Shown here piece by piece: positions 1 to 9,431 of a stretch of DNA of 64,000 bases. Position numbers and translations under genes: made by a program. Origin of the DNA: Prevotella sp. (GTDB lineage Bacteria; Bacteroidota; Bacteroidia; Bacteroidales; Dysgonomonadaceae); contig JAITVV010000092.1 of assembly GCA_031285625.1 (NCBI GenBank), positions 124,001 through 188,000 of the forward strand, written 5' to 3'. Numbering within the stretch: the stretch's first letter is position 1; each line of letters starts with the position of its first letter. The notes below the pieces were generated by a model. The model was given only the letters and a program-made list of their open reading frames with translations, was not told the DNA's origin and did not search any database.

Positions 1-357
1 TAGCAGAGCTTTTATACGAACGATAAGCTCATCCATTCCAAATGGTTTTTTCAAATAGTCATTTCCTCCTATTTCGAATCCTTGTACTACATCATCGGTT
101 CTTGATTTGGCACTCAGGAACAGGATTGGTGTTTGCTTATCACTCTGGCGAATTAATTGAGCCATACTGAACCCATCCATCTTAGGCATCATAATATCTG
201 CTACCACAATATCAGGTTTTATTTTGTGGAACATTTCCAAACCGATATATCCATTTTCGGCACATTCTACCGAAAACTCTCTTTTTTCAAGTGCGTCTTT
301 AACGATCATCGATAAGGCAGGCTCATCTTCAACTAATAATACCTTTATTTTATTCAT
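1..357 (-). CDS. Response regulator, receiver domain (partial, runs off the window)
   Basis: This is the N-terminal 119 residues of a response regulator. The start ATG is at 355-357 and the gene continues past the left edge of the window. The receiver domain shows the acidic pair near residues 10-12 (VEDEP), a phospho-acceptor Asp at about residue 54 in DIVVADIMMPKMDG, and the conserved Lys in LKKPFG. The ATG overlaps the TGA of the upstream histidine kinase as ATGA, so the two are probably translationally coupled and form a cognate pair. The output domain lies outside the window. An OmpR/RprY-type DNA-binding domain would be usual for this pairing in Bacteroidota, but that is inference. Confidence 0.93.
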   Translation of the reverse strand, partial: MNKIKVLLVEDEPALSMIVKDALEKREFSVECAENGYIGLEMFHKIKPDIVVADIMMPKMDGFSMAQLIRQSDKQTPILFLSAKSRTDDVVQGFEIGGNDYLKKPFGMDELIVRIKALL

Positions 358-1748
358 TCTATAATTATTTTAAAACAAGTTCCCTTTCCTTCTGCACTTT
401 CTACTTTTATTTCCCAACCATGTTTATCTACTATTGTTTTTACATATGATAATCCCAATCCGTAGCCTTTTACATCGTGGATATTACCAGTGGATACCCT
501 GTAGAACTTATCAAAGATCTTGTCCAAAGAACTATTGGGAATTCCTATTCCATTATCAGTAATAGATATTATTGTTTTACTACCTGCCTGGTAAGCTGAT
601 AACTTGATATTTACACTCTCTTTTGAATATTTAATGGCGTTTTCGATCAAGTTGCTGATCACATTCTCAAAGTGCAATTTATCGGCTTCTACGTTTAACC
701 CCGTTGGTTCAACGTCAATTGTAAACGCAACAGGTTTGGAGGTATTTAATAAGAACTTATTTTTTTGATTCTCGAAAACTCTATCCAGCTCTATATCTTC
801 AAATACAAGTTTCAGGTTTTTTCGTTCTTCAACCGACATTGTTAAGATTTGCTCTACCAATCTGTTGAGATACATTAATTGCTCACGCGAGATAGTCAGG
901 TATTTATCGCGTTTTTCAGGATCGTCACCCATACCGAAATTTTGTAAAGCATCTACGGCAGCGTATGTTACTGATATTGGAGTCTTCAGTTCATGAGTCA
1001 TATTATTAATAAAGTCTCCCTTTATTTCATCTATGGTTTTCTGCCGTAATATTATCTTTATCAGATAAACATATGTAACGATAAGTAATATTACCATCAA
1101 TACAGATACAGTAACCAATCCCCACATATCTTTAAAAATATACCATTTAGGGTTATCCATATATAAAATATATGAGTGCATACCATCATTTATACTTTCT
1201 ATAGCATATTCTGCACTATTTTTTATATCAAAAGATATATGAGGAATTTGTGTCACCAGACTGTCTGTCTCTGTTACCCTGCATTGGATAATATGAGGCA
1301 TATTGAGTCCCTGAGCAGATAAGTCTGCAGTCAATATACTATCAAACCTTACTAAATCCAATGGTTGTATACTTTCCATAGCGGATAGAAACCCTCTTTT
1401 TAAATGAACGGTTATATATTGTAGATCTGCAAAAATGGAATCAGGATTATTTTCTCCACTCGTACTGTCTCTGGAAAAACTCATACTAAAAGATGCTTCA
1501 TCTTTATTTTTAGATGAATCTGTTTGTAATCCAGTATCTTCCTTCTCTTGGTTTTTCTTCGTTGACACCATCGCCATCCTTATAGATAGCTCTTTAAAAG
1601 TACTGCTTTCAATAGTATTGTTCACTACTGTTTCCATCTTTTGGTATTGCTGGTTGTGAAAATTTACAAGCCAGTAAGTCTGATAAGTACACACTGATAC
1701 TAATAGAATTAAGATGACAGTAGCGGTAAGTTTGAGACGAAATTTCAT
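354..1748 (-). CDS. Membrane sensor histidine kinase (RprX-like)
   Basis: A 464-residue sensor kinase that would autophosphorylate on His and pass phosphate to the adjacent response regulator. It has an N-terminal membrane segment (about residues 8-26), an extracytoplasmic domain of about 180 residues, and a second membrane segment near 207-230. The dimerisation H-box follows (NNMTHELKTP, His at about 252). The ATPase domain shows an N-box (NLIENAIKYSKE), a G1 box (DNGIGIP), an F-box (FDKFYR) and a G2 box (GYGLGLSYVK). Its stop codon overlaps the next gene's start by four bases. The sensor domain has no motif I recognise, so the stimulus is unknown. Architecture and length match RprX-like kinases of Bacteroidota. 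Confidence 0.93.
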   Translation of the reverse strand: MKFRLKLTATVILILLVSVCTYQTYWLVNFHNQQYQKMETVVNNTIESSTFKELSIRMAMVSTKKNQEKEDTGLQTDSSKNKDEASFSMSFSRDSTSGENNPDSIFADLQYITVHLKRGFLSAMESIQPLDLVRFDSILTADLSAQGLNMPHIIQCRVTETDSLVTQIPHISFDIKNSAEYAIESINDGMHSYILYMDNPKWYIFKDMWGLVTVSVLMVILLIVTYVYLIKIILRQKTIDEIKGDFINNMTHELKTPISVTYAAVDALQNFGMGDDPEKRDKYLTISREQLMYLNRLVEQILTMSVEERKNLKLVFEDIELDRVFENQKNKFLLNTSKPVAFTIDVEPTGLNVEADKLHFENVISNLIENAIKYSKESVNIKLSAYQAGSKTIISITDNGIGIPNSSLDKIFDKFYRVSTGNIHDVKGYGLGLSYVKTIVDKHGWEIKVESAEGKGTCFKIIIE

Positions 1749-1950
1749 ATTTCTTTTTTATAGTTATGACAAAAGTAAGGAATCAGTTTGTAACAAAAAA
1801 TAGCGATAACACTAAATAACAGTACTTGTTTTTATTTTGATCGATATCTTTTTCACATTATTAATAACTAACAGAATGTTGAGAGATATACCTTATAGAA
1901 TTTTTCATTATCTTTGTCCACAATTTTTTAAGCAGATTATAATACACATT

Positions 1951-4900
1951 ATGAGTAAGCAGTTTTCAGAGTATAATCGATTTAACTTATCTGATATCAA
2001 TAAAGAGATATTAGAAAAATGGGACAAAGAAGGCATATTTCAGCAGAGTCTGGATATACGTGAAGGGGCTCCATCTTTCGTTTTCTACGAAGGACCTCCG
2101 TCAGCAAATGGCATGCCGGGTATTCACCATGTAATGGCAAGATCGGTTAAGGATATTTTCTGCCGTTATAAGACCATGAAAGGTTTCCTTGTTAACCGCA
2201 AGGCCGGATGGGATACTCATGGCTTACCTGTAGAGCTTGCTGTAGAAAAGAAACTGGGAATAACCAAAGAAGATATTGGTAAAAAAATATCTGTAAAAGA
2301 ATATAACGATGCCTGCCGCAAGGAGGTAATGAAATATACTGGAGAATGGGAAAATCTGACCCGTATTATGGGATACTGGGTAGATATGAATGATCCTTAT
2401 GTTACTTATGATAACCGTTATATAGAAACACTCTGGTTCTTACTGAAAGAATTATATAAAAAAGGGTATTTGTATAAAGGTTATACAATTCAACCTTATT
2501 CTCCTGCTGCAGGAACAGGATTAAGCACACATGAATTGAATATGCCAGGTGCATATCGTGATGTAAAAGATACAACTTGTGTAGCACAGTTTAAAATAAA
2601 GGATCCTAAGCCTGAAATGTCTCAATTTGGAGAAGCTTTCTTTTTGGCATGGACAACCACCCCGTGGACATTACCTTCAAATACAGCTTTAACTGTAGGA
2701 CCTGAAATAACATATGTTGCTGTACAATCGTACAATCCATACACAGGTAATAAGATAACTGCTGTAATGGCAAAATCACTTGTCTACAGTATGTTTAATG
2801 AGAAGGCTAAAGATTTGTCTTTAGAAGACTATAAAGCCGGAGATAAGCTGATCCCATATAAGATAGTAGGAGAATGGAAAGGCAACGAGTTGGCGGGAAT
2901 GGAATATGAGCAACTTATACCTTGGATGAATCCTGGAGAGGGAGCCTTCAAAGTGTTGGTTGGAGATTTTGTTACAACAGAAGATGGTACCGGTATAGTA
3001 CACACAGCTCCAACCTTTGGAGCAGATGATGCAAAAGTAGCCAAAGCAAATAATATTCCTGCACTTTTATTGTTGGACAAAGACGAAAACCTGCGTCCGA
3101 TGGTAGACCTTACCGGTAAATTTTTCAGATTGGAAGATCTGGATCCGGAATATGTAAAAAACAACGTTAATGTTGATTTATATAAAGAATATGCAGGCCG
3201 TTATGTGAAGAATGAATATGACGATACATTGCCTGCTGATGCATCCACTCTGGATATCGATCTAAGTGTGATGTTGAAACAGCAAAACAGGGCATTCAAA
3301 ATAGAACGTCATGTCCACAATTACCCACATTGTTGGCGTACAGACAAACCTGTATTATACTATCCTTTAGATAGCTGGTTTATAAAAACGACAGCGAGCC
3401 GTGAGCGTATGATGGAACTCAATAAAACCATCAACTGGAAGCCTGAATCGACTGGTACGGGACGTTTTGGTAAATGGCTCGAAAATTTACAGGACTGGAA
3501 TCTGAGCCGTAGCCGTTACTGGGGAACTCCTCTACCTATCTGGAGAACAGAAGATGGTAAAGAAGAAAAATGTATCGGTTCTATGAAAGAGCTTTATGCC
3601 GAAATACAAAAAGCAGGAGAAGCCGGAGTAATGAAGGAAATACCTTGGAATGATTTTGAAATAGGTAATCTGGATAAGGGCAATTATGAAAAGATAGATC
3701 TTCACCGTCCATATGTCGATGAAATCGTACTTGTTTCGGATTCGGGGCAGCCGATGATGCGTGAAAAGGATCTTATCGATGTTTGGTTCGACTCTGGAGC
3801 CATGCCTTTTGCTCAGGTCTTTTATCCAAATATAAGCGAAGAGGAGTTTTCAAAAGTCTATCCGGCCGATTTTATCGCAGAAGGAGTTGATCAGACACGT
3901 GGATGGTTCTTTACATTACATGCTATATCAACAATGTTTAAGGATAGCATCTCCTTTAAGAATGTTATCTCTAATGGACTTGTCTTAGATAAGAATGGCA
4001 ATAAAATGTCAAAGAGTAAAGGAAATGTTATAAACCCATTTGAAACGATCGAAAAATATGGTTCAGACCCTTTGCGCTGGTATATGATTACAAATGCATC
4101 GCCTTGGGATAACCTGAAATTCGACTTGGAAGGAGTAGAGGAAGTACGTCGTAAATTCTTTGGAACATTATATAATACATATTCGTTCTTTGCTCTATAT
4201 GCAAATGTAGATAATTTCTCTTTCGAGGAGGACTTGATACCTGTATCAGAACGTCCTGAGATAGACCGTTGGATAATATCATTGCTCAATACTCTGATAA
4301 AAGATGTGGATGAGTATTATAATACCTATGAGCCTACAAAGGCAGGACGTGCAATATCTGATTTTGTAAACGATAATCTGAGTAACTGGTATGTTCGTCT
4401 CAACAGAAAACGTTTCTGGGGAGGTGAGATGACTAAAGATAAACTATCTGCATATCAGACTCTATACATCTGTTTAGAAACGGTGGCTAAGCTAATGGCT
4501 CCAATATCGCCGTTTTATTCGGATAAATTATTCTGTGATCTGGTTGCAGTATCGGGTAGAGAAAAGGTGGCTTCGGTTCACTTAACAAATTATCCGGCGT
4601 ATGAACCATCTGTCGTGGATAAGTGTTTAGAGGAACGTATGCAAATTGCGCAGGATATATCTTCTGCTGTCTTAGCTCTTCGTCGTAAGACTAATATAAA
4701 GGTTCGCCAGCCATTGATGCAAATCATGATACCTGTGTTGAATGAACAACAAGGCAAGGATATAGATGCAGTTTGTGAACTTATACTGAATGAGGTTAAT
4801 GTTAAGGAATTGAAGTATGTAGATAATGCAATGGGTATCTTGGTTAAGAAGGTAAAACCCGACTTCAAGAAACTTGGACCTCGGTATGGTAAGATAATGA

Positions 4901-5361
4901 AACAACTTGCAGCTGAGGTACAAGGCATGGCTCAGGAGGCTATTGCTGCACTCGAGAAAGATGGTAATTACACTTTTGATATAGATGGACAATCAGCTAC
5001 TATCGAAATGGCTGATGTAGAGATCATATCGGAAGATATACCCGGATGGCTGGTAGCTAATGCCGGAAAACTTACAGTCGCCCTTGATGTAACAATTACG
5101 GATGACTTGAGGAAAGAAGGTATAGCCCGCGAGTTAGTAAACCGCATACAAAATATACGTAAATCGAGCGGATTTGAGATAACTGATAGAATAAATATAA
5201 AAATATCTGATCAGGAGCAGATAAGAGATACTATTTCAGAATACAAGGATTATATTGCTTCTCAGGTACTTGCAGATAAAGTTGAATTATCGGATACAGT
5301 TACGGGGCAGAATGTAGACATGGATGACTATATTTTACATATATCAGTAGAAAAAGTCTGA
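1951..5361 (+). CDS. ileS: Isoleucyl-tRNA synthetase, IleRS2-type, with altered HIGH motif
   Basis: Class I synthetase charging tRNA-Ile, 1136 residues from the ATG at 1951. The frame is open upstream to 1837, but the 38 extra residues do not look like synthetase sequence, whereas MSKQFSEYNRFNL is a typical family start. The ATP-binding signature near residue 50 reads PPSANGMPGIHH, so the HIGH tetrad is GIHH at 57-60. KMSKS is intact at 685-689. Length and the long C-terminal region fit the eukaryote-like IleRS2 class rather than the roughly 940-residue IleRS1. In IleRS2, the swapped GxHH form of HIGH is known to go with extreme mupirocin tolerance. This appears to be the only IleRS in view, so it is presumably essential. 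Confidence 0.97.
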   Translation: MSKQFSEYNRFNLSDINKEILEKWDKEGIFQQSLDIREGAPSFVFYEGPPSANGMPGIHHVMARSVKDIFCRYKTMKGFLVNRKAGWDTHGLPVELAVEKKLGITKEDIGKKISVKEYNDACRKEVMKYTGEWENLTRIMGYWVDMNDPYVTYDNRYIETLWFLLKELYKKGYLYKGYTIQPYSPAAGTGLSTHELNMPGAYRDVKDTTCVAQFKIKDPKPEMSQFGEAFFLAWTTTPWTLPSNTALTVGPEITYVAVQSYNPYTGNKITAVMAKSLVYSMFNEKAKDLSLEDYKAGDKLIPYKIVGEWKGNELAGMEYEQLIPWMNPGEGAFKVLVGDFVTTEDGTGIVHTAPTFGADDAKVAKANNIPALLLLDKDENLRPMVDLTGKFFRLEDLDPEYVKNNVNVDLYKEYAGRYVKNEYDDTLPADASTLDIDLSVMLKQQNRAFKIERHVHNYPHCWRTDKPVLYYPLDSWFIKTTASRERMMELNKTINWKPESTGTGRFGKWLENLQDWNLSRSRYWGTPLPIWRTEDGKEEKCIGSMKELYAEIQKAGEAGVMKEIPWNDFEIGNLDKGNYEKIDLHRPYVDEIVLVSDSGQPMMREKDLIDVWFDSGAMPFAQVFYPNISEEEFSKVYPADFIAEGVDQTRGWFFTLHAISTMFKDSISFKNVISNGLVLDKNGNKMSKSKGNVINPFETIEKYGSDPLRWYMITNASPWDNLKFDLEGVEEVRRKFFGTLYNTYSFFALYANVDNFSFEEDLIPVSERPEIDRWIISLLNTLIKDVDEYYNTYEPTKAGRAISDFVNDNLSNWYVRLNRKRFWGGEMTKDKLSAYQTLYICLETVAKLMAPISPFYSDKLFCDLVAVSGREKVASVHLTNYPAYEPSVVDKCLEERMQIAQDISSAVLALRRKTNIKVRQPLMQIMIPVLNEQQGKDIDAVCELILNEVNVKELKYVDNAMGILVKKVKPDFKKLGPRYGKIMKQLAAEVQGMAQEAIAALEKDGNYTFDIDGQSATIEMADVEIISEDIPGWLVANAGKLTVALDVTITDDLRKEGIARELVNRIQNIRKSSGFEITDRINIKISDQEQIRDTISEYKDYIASQVLADKVELSDTVTGQNVDMDDYILHISVEKV

Positions 5362-5497
5362 CAAAAAGTATTATCTTTAAGAAAATAAGTAGCTGTAAAA
5401 TTTAATGCAACAGTATTTAATCATAACTAACATTGTTATTTTACATAAAAAATAGTAAATAGGTCTATGACCTAAAACAAGAATAAAAACTAACATT

Positions 5498-5878
5498 ATG
5501 GCAGAAAAAACAAGATATTCGGATGAGGAATTGAATGAATTCCGCGATATTATTCTAGAGAAGCTAAACAAGGCTAAAGTAGAATATGAAGAATTGAGAG
5601 CAGCTATAACAAATGCTGATGGTAATGATGTTACCGATACTTCTCCTACATTCAAAGTATTGGAAGAAGGTGCATCTACGTTATCGAAAGAGGAAGCCGG
5701 ACGTTTAGCTCAACGTCAGATGAAGTTTATTCAAAATTTACAATCGGCTCTTATTCGTATCGAGAACAAAACATATGGTATTTGCCGCGAAACAGGCAAG
5801 CTTATACCAAAAGAACGTTTACGTGCTGTACCTCATGCTACATTGAGTATAGAGGCTAAAAACAGCGGAGTAAAGTAA
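5498..5878 (+). CDS. TraR/DksA-like protein with degenerate zinc finger
   Basis: A 126-residue protein with an N-terminal helical hairpin (about 1-85) followed by the DksA-type C-terminal signature (YGICRETGKLIPKERL). DksA proteins bind in the RNA polymerase secondary channel and tune transcription with ppGpp. Here the zinc finger is reduced: only one of the four usual Cys is present (the Cys of GICRETG), and the rest are replaced by non-liganding residues. This cysteine-poor form is common in Bacteroidota homologues and need not mean loss of function. It lies between ileS and lspA, all on the plus strand, 136 bp after ileS. Confidence 0.85.
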   Translation: MAEKTRYSDEELNEFRDIILEKLNKAKVEYEELRAAITNADGNDVTDTSPTFKVLEEGASTLSKEEAGRLAQRQMKFIQNLQSALIRIENKTYGICRETGKLIPKERLRAVPHATLSIEAKNSGVK

Positions 5879-5973
5879 TGAATTAAAATATAATAAGGAA
5901 AAAGAAGAAAAAGCAATGGCATACAGCTCTGTTTTTTCTTCATTTTCTTTACGGGAATCAGTCAGGTAATTAT

Positions 5974-6612
5974 ATGAAGAAGAACAAAGGCCTAATTGCC
6001 ATATTTGTTATAATATTGATTTTAGTAATAGATCAGGTATCTAAAATCTGGGTAAAAACCAATATGTCATTATACGAAAGTATAGAAATAGTCAGTTGGT
6101 TCAAGATTTACTTTGTAGAGAACCCGGGTATGGCTTTTGGTCTTGAACTGGGAGAAGGAGGTTCTTTCGGAAAACTATTTCTATCGTTATTCCGCATAGT
6201 AGCAATAGGATTCATTGGCTATTACCTGTATTCTCTTGTTAAGAAAGGGTACAAAACCGGCTATATTGTGTGTATCGCCTTAATTCTGGCCGGTGCTTTC
6301 GGCAATATTATAGATAGTGTTTTCTATGGTGAAATATTTTCTGCCAGTTATGCAGGACATGTTGCATCTTTGGTTCCATTAGGAGAAGGATATGCCGGAT
6401 GGTTGCATGGAAAAGTTGTAGATATGCTTTATTTCCCCCTTATTGAGAGTACTTTCCCAACTTGGGTTCCTGTATGGGGTGGACAAAATTTTGTATTCTT
6501 TAGCGCCATATTCAACATTGCTGATTCGGCAATAACCGTAGGTATTTTTATTCTTCTTATTTTTTATCGTAAGACATTAGCACTATCTTTGGAGAAAAAA
6601 GATAAAGCCTGA
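5974..6612 (+). CDS. lspA: Lipoprotein signal peptidase II
   Basis: An inner-membrane aspartyl protease of 212 residues that removes signal peptides from prolipoproteins after the lipobox Cys is lipidated. Four hydrophobic segments are visible (about 8-24, 68-90, 94-112 and 172-200). The catalytic dyad is recognisable as Asp114 in GNIIDSVFYG and Asp184 in FNIADSAITVG, and the conserved ENPGMAFG motif is present near residue 49. A stretch of about 40 residues between segments three and four is longer than in the E. coli enzyme, as is usual for Bacteroidota. The next gene encodes a lipoprotein two bases downstream, so the pair is likely cotranscribed. Confidence 0.95.
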   Translation: MKKNKGLIAIFVIILILVIDQVSKIWVKTNMSLYESIEIVSWFKIYFVENPGMAFGLELGEGGSFGKLFLSLFRIVAIGFIGYYLYSLVKKGYKTGYIVCIALILAGAFGNIIDSVFYGEIFSASYAGHVASLVPLGEGYAGWLHGKVVDMLYFPLIESTFPTWVPVWGGQNFVFFSAIFNIADSAITVGIFILLIFYRKTLALSLEKKDKA

Positions 6613-6614
6613 TT

Positions 6615-7523
6615 ATGCTGCGTCCTATCATCTATATTATTATAACTACAATTGCACTGCTCAGTTCTTGTAGCAGGAGACCGGGTTATGTGATACCCGA
6701 AAAGAAGATGATGGAAGTACTTTACGATATCCGCCTGACACAATCTATTTATCTCAATGATCCTCAATTTAAGTCTGATGAGAAGAAGGATGCCTTGGTT
6801 GCAGGAGTTCTTGAGAAACACAAAATAACACAGGTGGAACTGGATTCATCACTCCTTTGGTATTCGGACAATATACAAGCTTATTCTGAGATTAATGACA
6901 GTGTAGCCGCACGCCTAAGAGCTAGAAATGAAGCACTGATGTCTTCACGTATTGTTCAGAACACAAAGGGACGGCAAAGATTTGATCTGGTAATTCCAAC
7001 CTATTATTATCTGGATAAGTATACTCCGACATTATCCTTTAATATCGATTCTTCAAAGATTAAGGGAATTAAGAATATTTCGGCATTCAACTTTAAATTT
7101 GATGTACAAGGATTGAATGATCTCCAGAAAGCTGAAGCTGCAGTTTTCTTTACCTATAAAGATACGTTGATTAGAAAAGTTATTCCAATTGATAGGAATG
7201 AACAATACTCATTATCTAAGCCACAGTTACCGGATAGTTTGCTGAATAATATTTCCGGATATGTTCATATAAGGAATAATACAGGAATTTCTTCCGGGGT
7301 TATATTGTATAACATGAGTTATATTGATTCTGTATCAGTTTCCCCAGCAACTCAAAGTAATCCAACTGAATCCCGTAGACCCGCCGATCGCAGGCCTGAA
7401 GTTGAACTAAGAGAGTCAAAAGTTGAAGAGGTGAAAACTGAACAATCTACATCAGAGCAGACTGTTAAACCTGCTGGTCAGGCTTCGAAAAGCCCTGTAT
7501 TGAGGGGTAAAAGACCCAGATAA
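6615..7523 (+). CDS. DUF4296-domain lipoprotein
   Basis: A 302-residue predicted lipoprotein. The signal peptide ends in a lipobox (ALLSSC, Cys at about 19). The region after it (VIPEKKMMEVLYDIRLTQSIY) is the start of DUF4296, which reaches to about residue 110. The middle part is of unknown fold. The C-terminal 60 residues are rich in Pro, Arg, Glu and Ser and look disordered. It starts two bases after lspA. DUF4296 proteins commonly neighbour lspA in Bacteroidales. The function is unknown, and envelope localisation is inferred from the lipobox. Confidence 0.85.
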   Translation: MLRPIIYIIITTIALLSSCSRRPGYVIPEKKMMEVLYDIRLTQSIYLNDPQFKSDEKKDALVAGVLEKHKITQVELDSSLLWYSDNIQAYSEINDSVAARLRARNEALMSSRIVQNTKGRQRFDLVIPTYYYLDKYTPTLSFNIDSSKIKGIKNISAFNFKFDVQGLNDLQKAEAAVFFTYKDTLIRKVIPIDRNEQYSLSKPQLPDSLLNNISGYVHIRNNTGISSGVILYNMSYIDSVSVSPATQSNPTESRRPADRRPEVELRESKVEEVKTEQSTSEQTVKPAGQASKSPVLRGKRPR

Positions 7524-7530
7524 CATCGAT

Positions 7531-7815
7531 ATGAAACGTTATTATTCCCACTATACATACATATATCCGGATATCTTTCTGAAAAACTGCATAATTGAAA
7601 TGGATGATAAACATAGGATCATCCATATTTTTCAATTTAAAAAAGAGGTTGAGAAAACAGAATTTTATTCTGGCCTTTTATTATTCCTTCCAGAAGGAAC
7701 CGACCTAAGTGAAGACATGTTTACTAAAATAAAAGGTGCTGATTTTAAATCGGTAGATATGAATATTTCCTCAGATAACAGCTATTATTTCATACATAGA
7801 GAAGATTTATACTAG
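7531..7815 (+). CDS. Small conserved-type hypothetical protein
   Basis: A 94-residue soluble protein starting seven bases after the DUF4296 gene, so probably the last gene of the ileS-lspA side operon. It begins MKRYYSHYTYIYPD, is rich in aromatic and acidic residues, and has no membrane segment or known motif. The phrase FYSGLLLFLPEGTDL suggests a small alpha/beta domain. I do not recognise a family. Its support is the tight spacing, protein-like composition and full open frame. Confidence 0.7.
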   Translation: MKRYYSHYTYIYPDIFLKNCIIEMDDKHRIIHIFQFKKEVEKTEFYSGLLLFLPEGTDLSEDMFTKIKGADFKSVDMNISSDNSYYFIHREDLY

Positions 7816-7872
7816 CGATTATTCATCACCAAATGAGTGATAAAAAACATTAAGGTTACTGTTGTTTCCATA

Positions 7873-8139
7873 TTATATTTTCCACCAAATATCATACATT
7901 TCATCAATAGCTTTTGAAGACGATTCTTCCTTAATTTTCATCAATTCTTCATAAACAACTTTTTTAGCATTATCTATCGTATCTCCAGTCACAATATATT
8001 CACCATGTCCCAGAATAAAGTCAGCACGATATTCACCACCGGATGAAGAGATGAAAACTTCTATTATTCCTCTCTTTTTAGGCAATTCAGGAGAATCCGG
8101 AAGATTGCCATAACCAAACAATCTAGTAAATAATCCCAT
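7873..8139 (-). CDS. Small hypothetical protein at the end of the ADP-ribose operon
   Basis: An 88-residue soluble protein, last in the minus-strand ADP-ribose run and convergent with the preceding plus-strand gene. It starts four bases after the stop of the upstream ADP-ribosylation-associated gene, which suggests cotranscription. The sequence is compact and acidic (SGGEYRADFILGHGEYIVTGDT, then a helix of alternating Lys and Glu) and ends IDEMYDIWWKI. I recognise no family. A role in ADP-ribose chemistry is implied only by position. Confidence 0.7.
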   Translation of the reverse strand: MGLFTRLFGYGNLPDSPELPKKRGIIEVFISSSGGEYRADFILGHGEYIVTGDTIDNAKKVVYEELMKIKEESSSKAIDEMYDIWWKI

Positions 8140-8143
8140 AATA

Positions 8144-8554
8144 CTAATTCATAAATTTCATAACACAAAAGCTTGCCTCATCTGTTTTACTTCTGTCAAA
8201 ACCGTCTCCGAAAAATACCTTTACAATCTCTATCCGTCCAATAATCTGATTATTAAATTCTTCCAAATCCTCAGCCGGAACCCATAATTCATTATGCATA
8301 AATCCTCCAACATTATGAACTTCATATTTTTGCAGATAATCTGCTGGCAAGTCAAATTTTGTAACTATACCACAATAGCCCGAAAACTCGTCTTTTGTAT
8401 TCCATTTTTCAGCAATCTGCTCTGCATAATCCTGATTAAGCACCGGATAGAAGATCGGCTGCCACTCTAAACGGGGAGGAAATCCTTTGAAATTCAGATC
8501 TATAATCAATTGTAGTTCTTTGAGTCCTATAGGACGATATAATGTTGTTTTCAT
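8144..8554 (-). CDS. ADP-ribosylation/crystallin J1-like small protein
   Basis: A 136-residue soluble protein. The frame is open for 12 more residues, but the ATG at 8552-8554 gives the familiar family start (MKTTLYRPIGLKEL) and begins one base after the stop of the preceding glycohydrolase gene, so it is the likelier start. Similar proteins are annotated as ADP-ribosylation/crystallin J1 because they sit beside ADP-ribosylglycohydrolases, not because they carry that enzyme's residues. Conserved-looking stretches are FPPRLEWQPIFYPVL and EKWNTKDEFSGYCGI. The family link is from memory of similar sequences. The biochemical role is unknown. Confidence 0.75.
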   Translation of the reverse strand: MKTTLYRPIGLKELQLIIDLNFKGFPPRLEWQPIFYPVLNQDYAEQIAEKWNTKDEFSGYCGIVTKFDLPADYLQKYEVHNVGGFMHNELWVPAEDLEEFNNQIIGRIEIVKVFFGDGFDRSKTDEASFCVMKFMN

Positions 8555-8555
8555 T

Positions 8556-9428
8556 TTATTCTTTCCATTTATCCACCATTTCATAAACAAGTGGTGCTAT
8601 ATCCAAATAATTAAATTTCTCTATAAATTCTACAGGAATCATATCAACCCCCTTCAAAGTCCCGGTTATCTGCCCGAACATAGAACAAACGGTATCCGTA
8701 TCACCACCTAGTTTTATCAAATCGGTAATGATGGTTTTAAAGTCGGATTCATTTATCTTTTGCGCTGCAAAAATAGCCAGGGGAACAGAATCGACTACAT
8801 AACCTGTTGATTTATAAATCTTCCCGATTTCAGAGATTGATAAGTCCTTCAATTTACCCATCTCAATCAGGCGGTCTCTAACCCGTGTATCAGGTATCTT
8901 TTCTACTACAAAATCTATCAGATTATTATCTCCAGTCCATGCTTCAATTATGGATGCTTTTATTGCGTAATAAATTGCTAATGCACCACAATAAGCTTCA
9001 TCGTTACGATGTGTGATTGTACATATATCCTTAATCTTCAGTCTAGTTGCATATTTCTTAAAAGCCAGAGGAGCAATCCGCATAGCAGCGCCATTACCTC
9101 CAGCATATTCGCCCGAACGGCCAACTATTGCCCAATGTCCTCCCACCTGTAATTCGCGCAACGCTTTTAGAGTACTGGAGCCTAATCCAATAAGCTTCCC
9201 GCTGTTATACCAATTCAGGAAACGTTCAGCTACTTTTTCAGGCCTGATTTCGATATCATCACCTATAGCCTCACAGGTTGCCAAAGTCAATTGAGTATCA
9301 TCAGAAACTGCCCAGTTGAAATCAAAACCGACATTCAGTACATAGTCGATATTCTCATACCGGAAGCCAAGTGCATCGCCTATAGCCCCGGCAATAAGGC
9401 AACCTTCGAGCCTTTGTTTTATGTTCAT
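8556..9428 (-). CDS. ADP-ribosylglycohydrolase family protein (third of three)
   Basis: A 290-residue member of the DraG/ARH family, which cleaves ADP-ribose from modified proteins or small acceptors using two Mg ions. The metal-binding signatures are present: GAIGDALGF near residue 15, SDDTQLTLA near 43, and GGDTDTVCSMFGQ near 240. GNGAAMRIAPL at about 110 is the usual substrate-loop motif. It lies four bases downstream of kptA and one base upstream of the J1-like gene. It is paralogous to the genes at 9995-10909 and 11984-12952, but the three differ clearly outside the motifs, so they are old duplicates or separately gained. The real acceptor is unknown. Confidence 0.93.
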   Translation of the reverse strand: MNIKQRLEGCLIAGAIGDALGFRYENIDYVLNVGFDFNWAVSDDTQLTLATCEAIGDDIEIRPEKVAERFLNWYNSGKLIGLGSSTLKALRELQVGGHWAIVGRSGEYAGGNGAAMRIAPLAFKKYATRLKIKDICTITHRNDEAYCGALAIYYAIKASIIEAWTGDNNLIDFVVEKIPDTRVRDRLIEMGKLKDLSISEIGKIYKSTGYVVDSVPLAIFAAQKINESDFKTIITDLIKLGGDTDTVCSMFGQITGTLKGVDMIPVEFIEKFNYLDIAPLVYEMVDKWKE

Positions 9429-9431
9429 TTT

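Noticed and set aside
1837-1950. Upstream extension of ileS
   Set aside because: The 38 extra residues are hydrophobic and unlike any synthetase N terminus, and the ATG at 1951 gives the family start.
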